Assembly (NCBI GenBank): GCA_018697195.1 | Contig: CM031857.1 | Span: 61,878,848-61,942,847, forward strand | Source of the DNA: Certhia americana | Lineage: Eukaryota > Chordata > Aves > Passeriformes > Certhiidae | Direction of reading: 5' to 3' | Length of the DNA: 64,000 nucleotides | Part shown: in pieces, positions 38,756 to 52,354 of the stretch | Layout: the number at the start of each line of letters is the position of its first letter | How positions within the stretch are numbered: the first letter of the stretch is position 1 | Position numbers and translations under genes: made by a program | Notes under the pieces: generated by a model | The model's database searches: none | Told to the model about the DNA's origin: nothing | The model's input: the letters and a program-made list of their open reading frames with translations, nothing else

Positions 38756-41700
38756 GTATCTAGCCTGTGAGTGTGCATTACCCCTTACTAAGACAGTATT
38801 TTTTAACAGTATTATCTGGGTTATTATTATTTCCAGCCAACATTAATTACATTTAGGCTTTTTACAAGCAAGCAAAATATGAAAAAGCACACTGCATGGA
38901 AATTAGTGTCAATGAAAAATTATTTCATTTTTAATCTTTAATATACAACTTTGAATATGTTCTCGTATTGTTAGAAAATAACATTGATAATACTAAGACA
39001 GCAGATATAACAGCACAAAAAAAATGCTATCCTTGCCTAAATGTACTTTGTGTATCTTAATCATTCTTGATTGAATTTTCTAGCCCTTTTACAGTCTGCC
39101 CTCTACCTCCAAACATCTTGCAAATCTGCCTTGGGATGCTTTCCTCTAATTCTCAGGCTGTACTCCATAATGCCAGTCCTGAGTTTTTGAAATCAGCTGC
39201 ACAGTCCTAGCAAACTTCATGGGAAAATTTGCCATGTTAACAGCTACTATGAAAAGTTGAAAAAACAATCTGAAGTAGAGAAATTAGGTCCAAAGGCAGA
39301 AGGTGGTCTTAGGGTAAGCAGCAGCATTTTGGAGCTGTAAGGGAAATTTAACAGGATTAGTGTAAATAGCATGTGTGTGCCCAGAGGCAGAAAATATTTT
39401 TTTAAAGGCCACCCACAGATGAACGTTGCCAGTGGACTTGCAATTGTCAATATATTTTTTGTTACTTGCAGTCTGCTTGGAAGTCTATCTAAAAAAAGGT
39501 AGCCTTTTCACACTTTTCTTTAAGCAGTGATTTCAATATTTAGGAGAATTACAATAAATTCAATAAATTACAATATTATATAGCAGGCTAATATAACAGC
39601 AAAAATGAAGCTGTTATCTAGGCTTCTCTTCTACATGGCTAAACAATATAGATGCTATGTAATGCTATATAAACTAGAATATTATTTTCCATGTCTTTTT
39701 AGAGGTTCTTTAATTTTCTTAAGAAATAAAAACATAGCATCTTTGAAAATCTATTATTTTCTATTAATTTGATAACATCAGGTATATAATTTCTCTCTTG
39801 GTTCAACATAAGTGTATTAGTTAAAACAGTTCACAAAATCAAACTGAAAGCTGAATGCAGTCTAAATTCTGCTACTCTGATATACTATGTGCTCCAATAA
39901 GATAATGGGATTATACCCCATATTCCTAGAGCCAACCCTTGAATTTTTTTCCTAATGATATTATTTAGTGGGAAACAAATTATAAGTTCAAAAGGAAATT
40001 TACCTGCTTACTTTGTTTGTGAACTACTTGTGACTCTATTGAAGGTCTGTAGCCATAAGAGCCTGCAATCCATCAGTTTGGAGGATTAACTTTTCTTACT
40101 ATTGTTTTAGCATTCATGCCATAGAATAAATGAAGTTCACGCAAGAACATTTTTGATTTAAAGAATCTTGCACCATGTTGATAAGTTTAATGGATAGCCC
40201 TGACCTTTAAATTATAATGTGTATTCAATAAATCAGCAGATTAATAGGTCATGTAGCAAACATGAGTTTTACCTCCAGTATATAAAGAACAAACATCTAA
40301 CAAAATCTCATCAGATCATTGGTAAAATACTCCACACTGTACAAATAAAACAGTTGTTTATCCTATTAAAATGTCAAGCTTTATTAACTAGAGGAGGTCA
40401 CCAGATAGAGTTTCAACACATATGCATGTTAATTTACTGTGCTATGAAGGTAAACAAGAGAATGTAACCAATACATCTTGAAACAAATTTATAGTCTCAG
40501 GTATTGCTGTTCTCAGGGGAATTAACAGTTGCATGTAGCTAAGCATTAAGTTCCTCTAGAAGTCCGATGCCAGTGCAATATATGAAGCCTGGCTCAATAC
40601 AAGCTGTACTGTGATCTCACACAGGAAGCATGCTGACTAAAGTGAAGTGGGGTAAAAGAAACTTATATTAAATGGACAAAAAAAAAAGTGACCTAAATAA
40701 GTTAATACAATCAAACACATGAGTTGTTTCTCCCTTTCCTAAAACACTTTTTTTTTTTCTTATTAAGCACTGTCCTATAGTTTTCACTTCTAATTTCAAT
40801 ACAACATGTAGGAAATCTTATATCAATACATTGATATAATGTATATCAATAGGACTTTGACAAATCAGTGAAAGTGGCTTTGTGCAGAAACTTATTTATA
40901 AGCAAAATGAGGCTTTGTTCTAACAAAATAACAGCAAATCTGCAAAATCATATAAAAACAACTCTAAAAGCTGCTAATTTCCACTAGTCCTGTTTCACAG
41001 AGAAGAGAAAAGTTGATGAACTTTCAGCAAATGCTCCCTGTAGGAGCATACTGCCATTTACTTTTAGAGCCTAGGATTAAGAGAAGTTCTTAAGTAGAGT
41101 TAAACTTGGAAATGAGGAAAACAGGAGACTAAATAAGGTCCCATACCACCATTTTCAAAGGAGCAAGGATAGTTTGATGTGTTTTTCATGCTGAAAAATT
41201 TTATTCTGCATCTGCACTTTGGTTGCAATAGTAAAGTTAAAAGATACAGTATTAAAACTTGCTGTGTCAAGCATTATTACTTGCTGGAAATTATTTTCCT
41301 GAATATACTTCAAAATAGAAGAGCTGAATTTCTTCTGAAAGGCTAAATTTTACAAAAGTTTATTTACTACTGAGAATCAGATTCATATCATTTTTATGTC
41401 ACTGATATATGACACATGCCTAGTGTCTAAAATGTTTTATCCACCAAATGAAGGTTTCTGTAATGATTTATAATTTTTGTGAAGAGTATCTATGAAACAT
41501 AAAGGCCGACAAATATTTTTTGATCTTGAAAATGTTACTCTTTTTTTGTTATTACAAACAGGAGATATTACTTTATTTTTCCCTAATACATTTTAAAAAA
41601 TAATATACTGTCAACAAACTTATGTTTCCTGTTTTTTCCTCCATTTTTATTATTGTTGTTGCTATTATTATTACTACTATTGCTATTAATGATAATGATC

Positions 41701-41770
41701 ATAATAATAATAATATTCTTGCAATCACTGTAGTAATATTTTAATGAATTTCAATAACTATTCTTATGTG
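38756..41770. other. AT-rich non-coding DNA with trinucleotide-rich patch
   Basis: A degenerate ATT/ATC trinucleotide tract lies at about 41647-41715. An AT-rich inverted repeat, ATTGATAT...ATATCAAT, lies near 40830-40850. No gene or interspersed repeat is supported elsewhere. Confidence 0.55.
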
Positions 41771-41887
41771 AACCCACAAATTTTTCACTTTTTTGATTGC
41801 CCTTCCCATCTCACAGGGAAAGAAGGGAGGGGAATGAGTGAATGGCTGGGTGGCACTTAGTTGCTGGCTGGAGTTATAAACACAACA
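41771..41887 (+). mobile_element. 3' end fragment of an ERV LTR
   Basis: AACCCACAAATTTTTCACTT, then GGGAATGAGTGAATGGCTGG, GGCACTTAGTTGCTGGCTGG and a CACAACA end match the last 120 bp of the LTR family seen at 7800-8392 and 18100-18563. The rest of the LTR is gone. The match breaks off next to the trinucleotide-rich patch. Confidence 0.75.
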
Positions 41888-44800
41888 AAAAGTCTAGTTT
41901 GACAAGTGTGTAAGAGCATATATTCAGAAAACAAACAGAACCCCCACAGCTCTATTTTATTGCACTTCCTCACTAGATCCTTACTACTGTGGGCTGACAT
42001 AATCTGTAGACTCTGTGGAAGGGCAAAGTTCATACCCAAACTTCAAAGGAGGGCTATAATAAAAGGGCAGCAGAAGGAATCATGGAACATGCCCTTACAA
42101 AAGCATCATCAACTAACAGCGTGTGAAACTGCATCAGTATTCAAAGTGGAAAAATATACAGTTGCCAAATTCTAGTGACCTTCTATTAAAAAAGAGGAAA
42201 CACTGCAGAAAAAAGAGCCTTGTTACGATCTGGAGAAAACAGGTTTGATAGGTCAAAAGATCCTCTCAGGAGAAGAGGAACTTGAGACATGTTTTGTGGC
42301 TGACCAAGAAAAGTGAAAAGGAGAATGAATACAGAAAAAGCACCAGAACTGTTTAGAGGAGTCCCTTCAGTGCAATAAAAATTAAAGCCCTGATGGGTTA
42401 AAAAAAATACATCTGAAAATCAGAAAGAACACTGACAAAATAATGGGAAAAGGGTGATATATGCATATTCCTTCTTTAATATATATGCGTATTTCTTCTG
42501 ACCATTATAAAGAATGATTCTTCCATGAAGCTTTGTCTTATTTTTCAACTTTATTGTGCTCTTTAAGTAGACTTGTAAAGTAGAGGATCTGTGAAAGGGA
42601 TAGCAGCATACTTGTAAAAGGACATACGTTATTTGGAAGTATTGAACATGTGTCTGGTAGAGCAAGCAAATGGGTTTGATTATGGGCTAGATACCCAATT
42701 TGGAAAGTTCTGAAAAAGAGCACTTGATTAAGGTTTGAGGAAAAGATAATGAGAACTAAGGAATGTCAGAACTGTGTTTTACTCAGATCAAGGGAAACTT
42801 GAAAACAATGAACTGGATTTTCAGACCCTGGAGGGAGCATTTAATTAATAATTGAAATAAATTAAAACATGTGAATGTCATTTACAGCCTATTTTCCAAG
42901 AGACTTAATTAACAACAGTCATATAGCTATTTCAAAAATACTGTGGGATTATTTTTGTTAATTCTTTTCTATTGTTTGCTGTTCTTATTTATCTTCCTCT
43001 AAAATAAATATTTAAAATTTCAAGTTTCTTAGAAATTATTTTGATGTGCTACATAGCTAAAAAGAAATAAAGAAATCAGGCGCTTTTATGGTCTTATCGA
43101 TTTGACTCTTTAAAGACTTTCTGCAGCATATTCTGTGACCTAACAGCAGAAAATCATGCTGTAATGACAATACTTTGCATTGTGTAATCACTGATTATGA
43201 ATATTAATAGCTGAGATCACAACTTGACTGTGCCATTTAGCTGTAGTTTCTCATTGCTATTCATTATGAGCTGAAGGATTATGAGAGGGAGAAGACAGAG
43301 AGGAGTTTTGTGCTGCTTTTCACCAGTATCAGTGGTTAGAAATTTTTAATCTGTAAGCATGCTATGTTTCCAACAGTGGGAGATACACTGCAATGCAGAA
43401 ATAGGCAAATTACTGCTTGCAAGAAATACTTCATTTTTTAATCTGTCTAGGAGCAATGACTCTTGCTTGAGTTTTACCTGAAAGAGAAAAAAATAAAAAA
43501 TGCTATAATATGAGCAGTAGAGTATTTTTGTACTCAAGAGAATGGAGCCACAAGAATCAATGAATGAAATAGTGGTGCTTTTAAGAATAACTTTTCAGCT
43601 GCTGCCTACACGCAACCCAGGGTACAGAAGAAAGCAGACCTTAAAATATGAAAGAACCCGACAGCTAGCAAACATTGACTTTTTTTAGTGCTTCTTGAAT
43701 TTGAGTGAAGAGAATGTATATATCTTGTAACTGCTTGGTTATTCTTATTAATCTGAATGTAATATATAATTCAGGTGTGTCTTTTACTCTGTACAGATGA
43801 GGAATGTGTTTTTCACAAATTGCATTCAAGGTATTTTAGTGAGGAAAACATACTGCTTTAGTCCATATTGAGGCATAGGGTAAAGCACTAACACAACTAA
43901 CTCCTTCATGTGCTTTGGATATGGCAGTTGTGACTGGCTGTTTTGTTCAGGAAATACAGGCACGGAATCTGATTAAAAAATAATTTATTCAGTATCTGAT
44001 TTTTATGTGATCAAGTATATGAATCTGCATATTTTATTCAAATAGACAGTGACAATTATGTCTGGATAGACTGAGTTCTCTGTAGCTTAAATTTTTTTTG
44101 ACAGCAATGCAGAATATTAAGATTAATGTATATATCTATATAGCCAACAGATGTCCCTTTGTCCTTCATCACTATCTATTTGTGCTGAACTATGCAAAAT
44201 ACTACTAAGCACCTCTCCATGGTGTTTTTCTCTGTGATTGCTCATTGCTGTTCATTTATGCGAAATTTATTTGAAACCATAGCCAGATCTGATTACAATT
44301 TTGCACTTAGAAAAAAATAAATTACTGAACTTATTTATTCTTAGCTGTTTATAGGTCCTAAATAGTGTCAGCAAGAGCATCTCTGTGATTGCATATTTTC
44401 TACAAATGATTATGCAAATGATGTCTCCATGCAGCTTACTATGCCTCCATTTTCTTTGTGATTCTTTAGGACAAATCTTCTGAGACTTCATATCAGTTGT
44501 TTAGTATCCTCTGGAAGTAGAGAGGAAATAAAGAATATATCTGGGAAATATGTTCCCCCGGAAACAGGTTCACAAGAATTTATGTATCCCATGTTTTGCA
44601 TTCCTTGGTTCCCCAGAAAGACATCTTCATACTGGCTGACAAATCCACACGTAAATTGTCATATGTACAATAGGCAAGATTTTAATTCTGTCTTTTTTTT
44701 TTTTTTTTTTTTTTTTTAGCTAGTAATACATAAAAAAAGTAACAAATATTTCTTACAGCTGTGAGCTGTACAGCTATCATTCAATTCTTTGTAACCCAAA

Positions 44801-45685
44801 TCATTGTTTTAGTAAATGAGGGTGAATGTTCAGGTAAATTGAATTGGTTATACATAAGGTTAATAACTTTACCCGTAAAAAAACCATGATGTGTTGTCAA
44901 CAAGGCTGTCTAAGCCTTCAGTACATTTTGTCTCTGTAATGAATGTGCATTGACATAACTTACAGATCTATTCATCTGAGTTTTCCTTAGTGACGGAATA
45001 ATGTCAATGCAGCAAATATATGGGAAGTGCTTTTGGTGTCCTCATCAAAAGCTCCCTACTGGAAGTCTCTTCCCTCCCTTCACCAGGTAGCTCAGTGGTT
45101 CTTCTCTGAAGAGATAATGATGAAGTGTTGAAGACTGTAAATGCAAGTATGTTTTCAGGCAATAATAAAATAGTAAATTGATTATTTTTGCTCAAAATCA
45201 TCAATAAACTAATTTATCTAGGAAGGAAAGCACTTTTAGGAAGGAAAATGTGATTAAAATTTTTTTTAAGATATATGAGATCATAAGTAAAGTAGTGTGG
45301 TTAGTTCAGTGATGACCACTGAAAGTCTTCAGTACTGTTTAATCTGCCTCCATCTTCCGACAGACAATGAAGAAATATAGATGCTGGCATGAGGCCAACT
45401 ATCTAGAACCTAGACCTGTATGAGGAATTGCTCTGGCCATTTGCCTCTTAAGCACATGCTCAGGACTGACTGCCTACTTGGACTTAGGGAAATTTAATAT
45501 ATACATCCCTTGTCAGATACAGTCTGTAACACTGAATGACACAGTCTACTGAGAATAAAGCCAGGTAGAAGCTTAGCAGTTTGCATGACTTGATGTTTAC
45601 CAGTAGGTTTATAAAAACTTGCCAGCATGCTGGTATTTATAAACTAGTACTCTTGATTCACTGTCCATCTTGTGGTACAGAACTA
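41888..45685. other. AT-rich non-coding DNA, nothing recognised
   Basis: Holds a 26-base T homopolymer at about 44692-44717 and short random open stretches only. Confidence 0.55.
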
Positions 45686-46230
45686 CAGAACCACAGAATG
45701 AACTAGGTTGGAAGAGACCTCTAAGATCTAGTTCAAACTATGACCTAACACCTCCTCATCAACTAAACCATGGCACTGAATGCCACATCCAGATTTTTTT
45801 TTTTTTTTAAACACTTCCAGGGACAATGACTCTACCACCTCCCTGGGCAGATGATTCCAGTGCCCAGTCACTTTTTCAGTGAAGAATTTTTTTTCTAATG
45901 TCTAATCTAAACTTCCCCTGGCACAGCTTAAGACCTCTCATTCAGTCAGTTGTTGCTTGGGAGAAGAGACCAACCCCCATCTGAATACAACCACATTTCA
46001 GGCAGTTGCAGAGAGTGATAAGGTCACCCCTGAGCTTCCTTTACTCCAGGCTAAACACCCCCAGCTCCCTCTGTCATTCCTCATAGGGCTTGTGTTCCAA
46101 GCCTCTCACCAGCCTTTTTGCCCTCCTCTGGATGCATTCAAGTACCTCAACATCCCTCCTAGACTGAGGGACGCAGAACTGGATGCAGTATTCAAGGTGT
46201 GACCTCACAGTCTGCTGCCTGGCCTCCCAA
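45686..46230 (-). mobile_element. CR1 3' end copy, minus orientation
   Basis: On the plus strand it starts at the complement of the CR1 terminus (CCACAGAATGAACTAGGTTG, GAAGAGACC). It continues through AATTTTTTTTCTAATGTCTA, TGCTTGGGAGAAGAGACCAA, CAGGCTAAACACCCCCAGCT, TTTGCCCTCCTCTGGATGCA and ACGCAGAACTGGATGCAGTA. A 14-base T tract interrupts it near 45796. It is truncated at its 5' side like the other copies. Confidence 0.95.
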
Positions 46231-49200
46231 ATCATTGTGCAGTCACGATCATTTGTCTGAAATAGACATTTGTCCAGAAATACCTTTCATGGGCTCACAG
46301 TCCCTAACAGATTTTATCAAGTCTCTGTTACAGGCCTTTTGGTGCATTCAAGACCTGAATTCCTAAGGTAGTCACACTGCATAGACAAGTCCAGTTTAAA
46401 AATAGGATTAAGCAGTGAGGAGAGAGTCATATAAACAAGCTTTTGCTTGCTGAATATTTCAAGTATTATCACAAAACTTACACAGCTAGAAGAGGTGAGT
46501 TTCACAGACTTCCCCAAAGAAGATTTGGCAACATTTATTTATCCAGCAAGATGTCAAAAAACCCCAACTTTTTTCTGTAATGTGGAAGTTAAATAAACTG
46601 TGGAGTCAATATGCTCCAGTTCCTAAGATCTAGATTTTGAAAAGGTAGATGAAAATTCCTTGTTTCCCACTTCCATACAGAAGAGTAGGTGGGTAGTTTA
46701 TAGCTTTTACTGGATTATAAAACCTTAGTCTAACTTTTCTATTAGAGATTGCTCTCTATTCCACATGGAATAACTTCAGTAATGCATTGTTTTTTATAAG
46801 AAGAAATAGATTAGTACTTTCAACTTTCTTTTAGGGTTGCTTCCCTAGAGCTAGCAATTGCTCCTGCAGTATTTCAAATGAATCTTTTATTAAAGTTTTA
46901 TAACCCAGTCTATTTCTCAGCTTTGATTCTACAAAGGTTTCTATATTGAAATACTTTCCAAAGTGCCTTCACAGGTCATTTGGATCCAGCTTCTCATTTT
47001 ACTTGAGCTATTCTCTGAAAAGATAGTGGGAACTGTTTCAATACTTTTCTGAATTCCAAACCTCACTTTATCCATTGTATAGTTTTCAATCATACAGAGT
47101 ATGTTCATAGTTTCTCCATTTTCCAATAAATCCCAATCTACCAGATATGAGATAAATAGACATTAGTAGATCTTTCTTGCCCAAGAGGTTGAAATGAGAT
47201 TTTCAGATTTTGTGCAGGCTGTATTTACATCAGCCTTGTGTTTTATTTCATACATACAAAAGGCAACAGAAACATCCAGTTACTTAATTTTGTCTCTGTT
47301 ACAAACATCTGTCCTTTTATAGACTATTATTTTTTTTTCCTTTCAGATATGCAAAAAATTATAATTAAGCTTTTTATACCTTCCTTTTGTGTGATGTTTA
47401 CATCTGTCCCTCTTATAAATTGACTTTATAACCTGATGGGATCCAAGGATGACACCTCTGTACATTTAGGATTTGCTTTTTTTTTTTTTTATGTTGCATG
47501 CAACAGTTCATTTTATTGAGAGTAGCATGAGAATAAAGTAACTCATAAAGTCATTGTTCTTTTCAGAAGTCTAGTTTCCACCTTCTGCTTCTCATGTAAG
47601 TTCAGATGTTTAAATTTAATAAGTATGTATTTACATATGTGCTCCAAGAGGGCAGGATGACATATCTTCTGACACTGCAAACCTTTATTCTTTCCTCTTT
47701 AGTTTATGCTCCCTTGATAGACTGCCTATATGCCCTCCATTCACAGAATTTCAGTGTTCATTACTCCTTTAGGTTTCATATAAGTTTTTTTTTTCTCTGT
47801 ACTGATAACTGTTTTTCTTAAACACAATTACCTTTGTGTAATCTTTATTATTCTTCAACCTTTCTGTACAGCTTAACATGTAGACAATATTTGAAGGTAG
47901 CTCAGATTTCACTGGTAAAAGACAGCTATTTAATTTCCTTCCTACACTTCAAAGGAGTGCTGTGAATTTAGAAAATATTGGGTGCATGCATATAAACTCA
48001 CTGCTCGCAATTTCCTCTAATGCCTATCAGAAGGTGATATGTTTAAGGGTAATCTTTATTTGTATTTAATATCTTTCTTCTTCCAGACATCATCTCTGTT
48101 TTCTAGTCTGGTGCTGGTTTCACACATTTCTTTCATCTTAAGCTTAAATAGCTGATAGAATATTTTCAATTCAAATCAGGTACTGCAAGATTTAGATCTT
48201 TCCAGGCACAATTTCAACATAAAAGTGAGAGCTGAAATAGAGTAACATGAAGGAAAACAGTACATTTAGGCAGTAAAATTGCTTTCCTTTTTCCAGCTGA
48301 GTACAAGAAGATAAGGAATTCTTCTGTATCTTATATGTGTATCAGTATGTCACAAGAGATAAACAAAGCTGTGAGTACATGCCCTTTACACATGGGACCT
48401 TCCCTCTAGGCCATATTTTCCGCCCTCTAAGAGGACAACCAAACTCACTCTAAAATAGTTCATTGTTAGCAGCATATGTCTCTCAGTATAAGTTGGTCAC
48501 ACAAGGAATTTAACGATAAGTAGGGATCTAAGACTTCATTGAAAATTTCAGTTCTATAAAATATAAAGAAGTAAGTTGGTTTTTTTTTTTATTTCTTAAG
48601 TCTAAAGACTTTTGGATAATGACACAAAAGAAGCAAAACTAGAAATACCATAGAAATATGTACATGGGCGATAAATTGTGTATAACATACATGGTGTTTC
48701 CAAAAAGTAAATGAAGTTGTGAAATGTTGGAATTAGTAACCAAGTAATTGTTCAGTTTTCTGGCTGTATATACAATTAATAAGTATAATCCCAACAGCTC
48801 ATCAATTGGAAAGCAGAACACAAGAGCTCCTGTGAGAAAAGATTGAAATATTCTTTTAATTCATATAGTTTTAAACATAGTTTATCACAAAGTAATGATG
48901 ACTGTAGAAAAAAATCCTCATTGTGGCCTGGAGAGCAGGGAAAATAACGAAATTCTCTAGATGCAGAAATGGTACAAATATCACAAAATCTGCAGACTGC
49001 TGGTATCCAAGATATCTTGCAGGTAATCTTTATTAATGAGATACCAGGTAGGAAATTATAAACCAACACAAAAAATTTGGATATGGAGAATGAAAAGCTA
49101 CTAGCAGTTACATAATTAAAAAGAAGTGTAATCAACTCCCCATATAAAAACCAACCAACCAACCAACCAAAAATACACAAAAAAAGAGTTAATATTTAAC

Positions 49201-51330
49201 AAGAGCCAGAGCCAGGAATAAAAGACTGAAATTAATATTAGTAGGACATTAGGAGAAATGCAACAAATTAAATAATGCTATACAAATGAAAGAATTTGGA
49301 TGGTTTGGCTGATAGAACTTCCTCTCTTTTTTCAAAAGACTGTCTTGTATTATGATGTGAGATTTTTGTATTAGTTTTTATTTATTGGTAGTATAGGATC
49401 CTAGGTTTCTTGTTACTTTTAATGGTAATGTATCTGAATTTTAAAAACAAAAAGATAACATAACAAAAAGATAGCATGCACATCCATGCTTGTGAAGATG
49501 ACCATCACTATTCCTGTACAGTCATGCACACTTTTTGAATGATATGCAAATAAAGAAATGTAAACTATATGCTTGTAAAGTTCTTTGATATAAAACTACT
49601 AAAACTGATCATTTAGCAAGGAAAACATAATACTGATACTAGTTACACTACAACTTGGTACAGAAAAAAATATTTTAATTCTCTGTGACACTTATGTGTA
49701 TCACAGCTCTGTAAGCTAGATAGATTTTAGACACTGCCTGATGATCATTTTAAAATGCTTCAAAGTAAATGGTATATTTTCCTGCAGTTAGAAAAGCACT
49801 TATAAAATTTGCCTATGCTTTCCACTAAACAAATTATTGTGTACTATGAACAGTAAAACTCACATACCTTTCTTGAGCTCAACATTTAAAGAAGTAATGC
49901 TGTCAAATTGCAGTAGATATGATATTACATTGTAGAATATTAGCAAGTCTAGAAAAACTGCTAGAGATGTTGTAACAGGGAAAAGTTGGGAAGTTTTAAG
50001 TAATGTAGTAGAGCAGACCTGTAATTTTCAGTTAGAGGACACTCCATGGTATATATATGTTTACTGTTCACTGCTTATAACCTGAAGGTGCACTTAAAGC
50101 AGTTGCAGGAATACGGGAGTTTAGTTTCCATTAATTTCTTATCTAGGTTACTGGAATTTCAATGAGCATTTCTATTTGACACTCCTGAATTCAGAGGGAA
50201 CAGAAACAAGTTTTATTTATATCTATAGATTCCACTCAACACTTAGGAATGTTTTTACATGTAATTTAGGTAATCAATATCTGCATTAAATACATAAAGA
50301 AATTCAGTGAAATCTGACTGCTAAAAGTAGCCAGTTAAGAACAATTATACTTTTTCAAGTGAAGTTATTTTAAGCAATAACATTAGCTTGTTTCCCTAAT
50401 AAAGCCCTTTCAAGCATGTCTCTAATCTAGAAAACAATATTGAGGTTCTGAAGTTCTCTGTTATTAAGTATTTCTGTTGGGACTACTACTGTGTAGAATG
50501 TGTTGAATGACAGTCACTTTAAAATACTTGTTTAAGGACCATAATCTCTAATTCAGATTACCCCACTGTTTTTACTCTGCATAGGGAAATCATTGTGTAC
50601 TATTAATTTTTCCCATATGGTTAAGTGAAAGTTTATCCTCAAGTCAGTTACACTTCCATGGGAAAAATCTGGTGTAGTACTTATTTAATAATATCATATA
50701 TGACTATACAAATGTAAAAAGCTCTTTTAATTATCAGCAGTGTTAGGAAAACTATGGTATAACTCAAAGTTATACTTAGCTCTCTACCCATTATCTCGTG
50801 TTATGAAAATGAAAGCTCATTAAATTAAAAAATCTGCATAATTTATATTAGTTGTAGAGCCAAAGAGTTCAATTCACCATAAGTGACCTCTGAAAGGAAA
50901 CAACAAGAAAGGAAACAAAGAAAAGTTTAAGAAGTATAATAAGGTGTACAGGTGAATAGTGTGTAACTGTCTTAGAATATAAACTCTATTTCATTCTTTG
51001 AGAAATAAAATCTATTAAAAAAATAGGAAATTCAGTCTTTCTAATTGTGCTTTTAAGGCTTGAAGTTGCTACAAAATCTGAGATTCTGCCAAGATATTTC
51101 CCATGATATCTTATAAGACATAAGAAAATGGGTTTGTGTGTTCTAGAAAATATTTAAAAGCAATTTCATATGTATTATCTAACTTTATATTTTAGGTGGA
51201 TACTCACATTATAAAAAAATTTCATTTTTTTGTATAGCCCTAAAACTAAAGTGCATATGTTATCTACATATACATATTCCTGAACACTGGACTTCAGTTA
51301 TCTATAAGAAAAATGTAAGAGGAATTGAGC
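46231..51330. other. AT-rich non-coding DNA, nothing recognised
   Basis: Contains a short (CCAA)n at about 49149-49170 and T-rich homopolymers. The 134-codon minus-strand open stretch at 48776-49180 gives a cysteine- and phenylalanine-rich peptide without any known domain, and it starts inside the CCAA tract, so I do not call it a gene. Confidence 0.55.
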
Positions 51331-51755
51331 AGTTCTCTTATGAGGAATGGCTGAGAGAATTGGGATTGTTCTGCCTGAAGAAAAGAAGGCTTCAAAATGA
51401 CCTAATTGCAGCTCCTGAAGGGATCCTACAAGAAAGAAGAGAGACATCTTACAAGCACACATAGTTACAGGGCAAGGGGGAATGGATTCAAACTGAAGAG
51501 CAGGTTCTGATTATATGTTAAGAAAAATTCTTTACTGTGAGGGTAGTGAGGTACTGGAACATGTTGCCCAGAGAAGCTGTGGATGTGCCATCCCTATAAG
51601 TGTTCAAGGCCAGCTTAGATGGAACTTTGAGCAATCTACTTTCGTGGAAGATGTCCCTACCCATGTCATGGGGGTTGGAAATGAATGATCTTTAAGATCC
51701 CTTCCAACCCAAGCCATTCTATGACTCTGTGAATCTATAATTCTATGATTCTATA
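51331..51755 (+). mobile_element. CR1 3' UTR copy
   Basis: Ordered CR1 landmarks: GAGAATTGGGATTGTTCTGC, a CAAGGGGGAATGGATTCAAA block, TTCTTTACTGTGAGGGTAGT, GTTGCCCAGAGAAGCTGTGG, GTGTTCAAGGCCAGCTTAGA and GATCCCTTCCAACCCAAGCC. It ends in several ATTCTATGATTCTATA units. It is 5' truncated and closely matches the consensus, so it is relatively young for this window. Confidence 0.96.
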
Positions 51756-52354
51756 CACATATAGTCAGGAGAATATAGACGATATAGGAGTATAAATAGT
51801 ATCATAAACTGGCATCCCTATGTCCTGTGCCACAGCTGGGTATCTTTTTAAGGCCTGTGGTTTCCCACACAGGTTCCAGTAGCCCCTTCAGTAGCGCCTG
51901 GCAATCCTGAAAATCTGATGTTATTTCAGACAGATCTGCACAAGGGTCCTGGATACTAAAGAGCATCTCAAATGTACTAGTGACCTATTCTATTAAATTC
52001 TATCCGTTTTTTGGTGACAGTTTCTATGTTCAACCTCACCTCATCTACACAGTATCACACAAACTCTGATGTGAAGCTAGTTCTGGCTGGAACCAGGTCC
52101 AGCGTCTTCTCACTGAGACCACCCCTGCAGCCCCCACCCCTCCAGTCAAAATCTTGACAGAAGCACCCATACACTGTGTGGGTCACTAAAAGATGATAAA
52201 ACCAGATTTTACAGGTTTTTTTTCCCGTGAGTCATGTTTAAGAAGAAAATTACTTGGTCTTGTCAAAAAAATTCCTTGTTTTTCCCTGTATTACATGGTC
52301 TCATGAATGGCAACAGCATACAACAGAAAAAACAGAAAAATAAGTCAGAGAGAT
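51756..52354. other. Unidentified segment between a CR1 and an LTR
   Basis: 51820-52190 is richer in C than its surroundings (for example CCACCCCTGCAGCCCCCACC) and may be an older LTR or repeat. No gene motif is visible. Confidence 0.35.

Noticed and set aside
48776..49180. 134-codon minus-strand frame with hydrophobic start
   Set aside because: It begins in a CCAA simple repeat, has no known domain, and shows no splice or poly(A) context.
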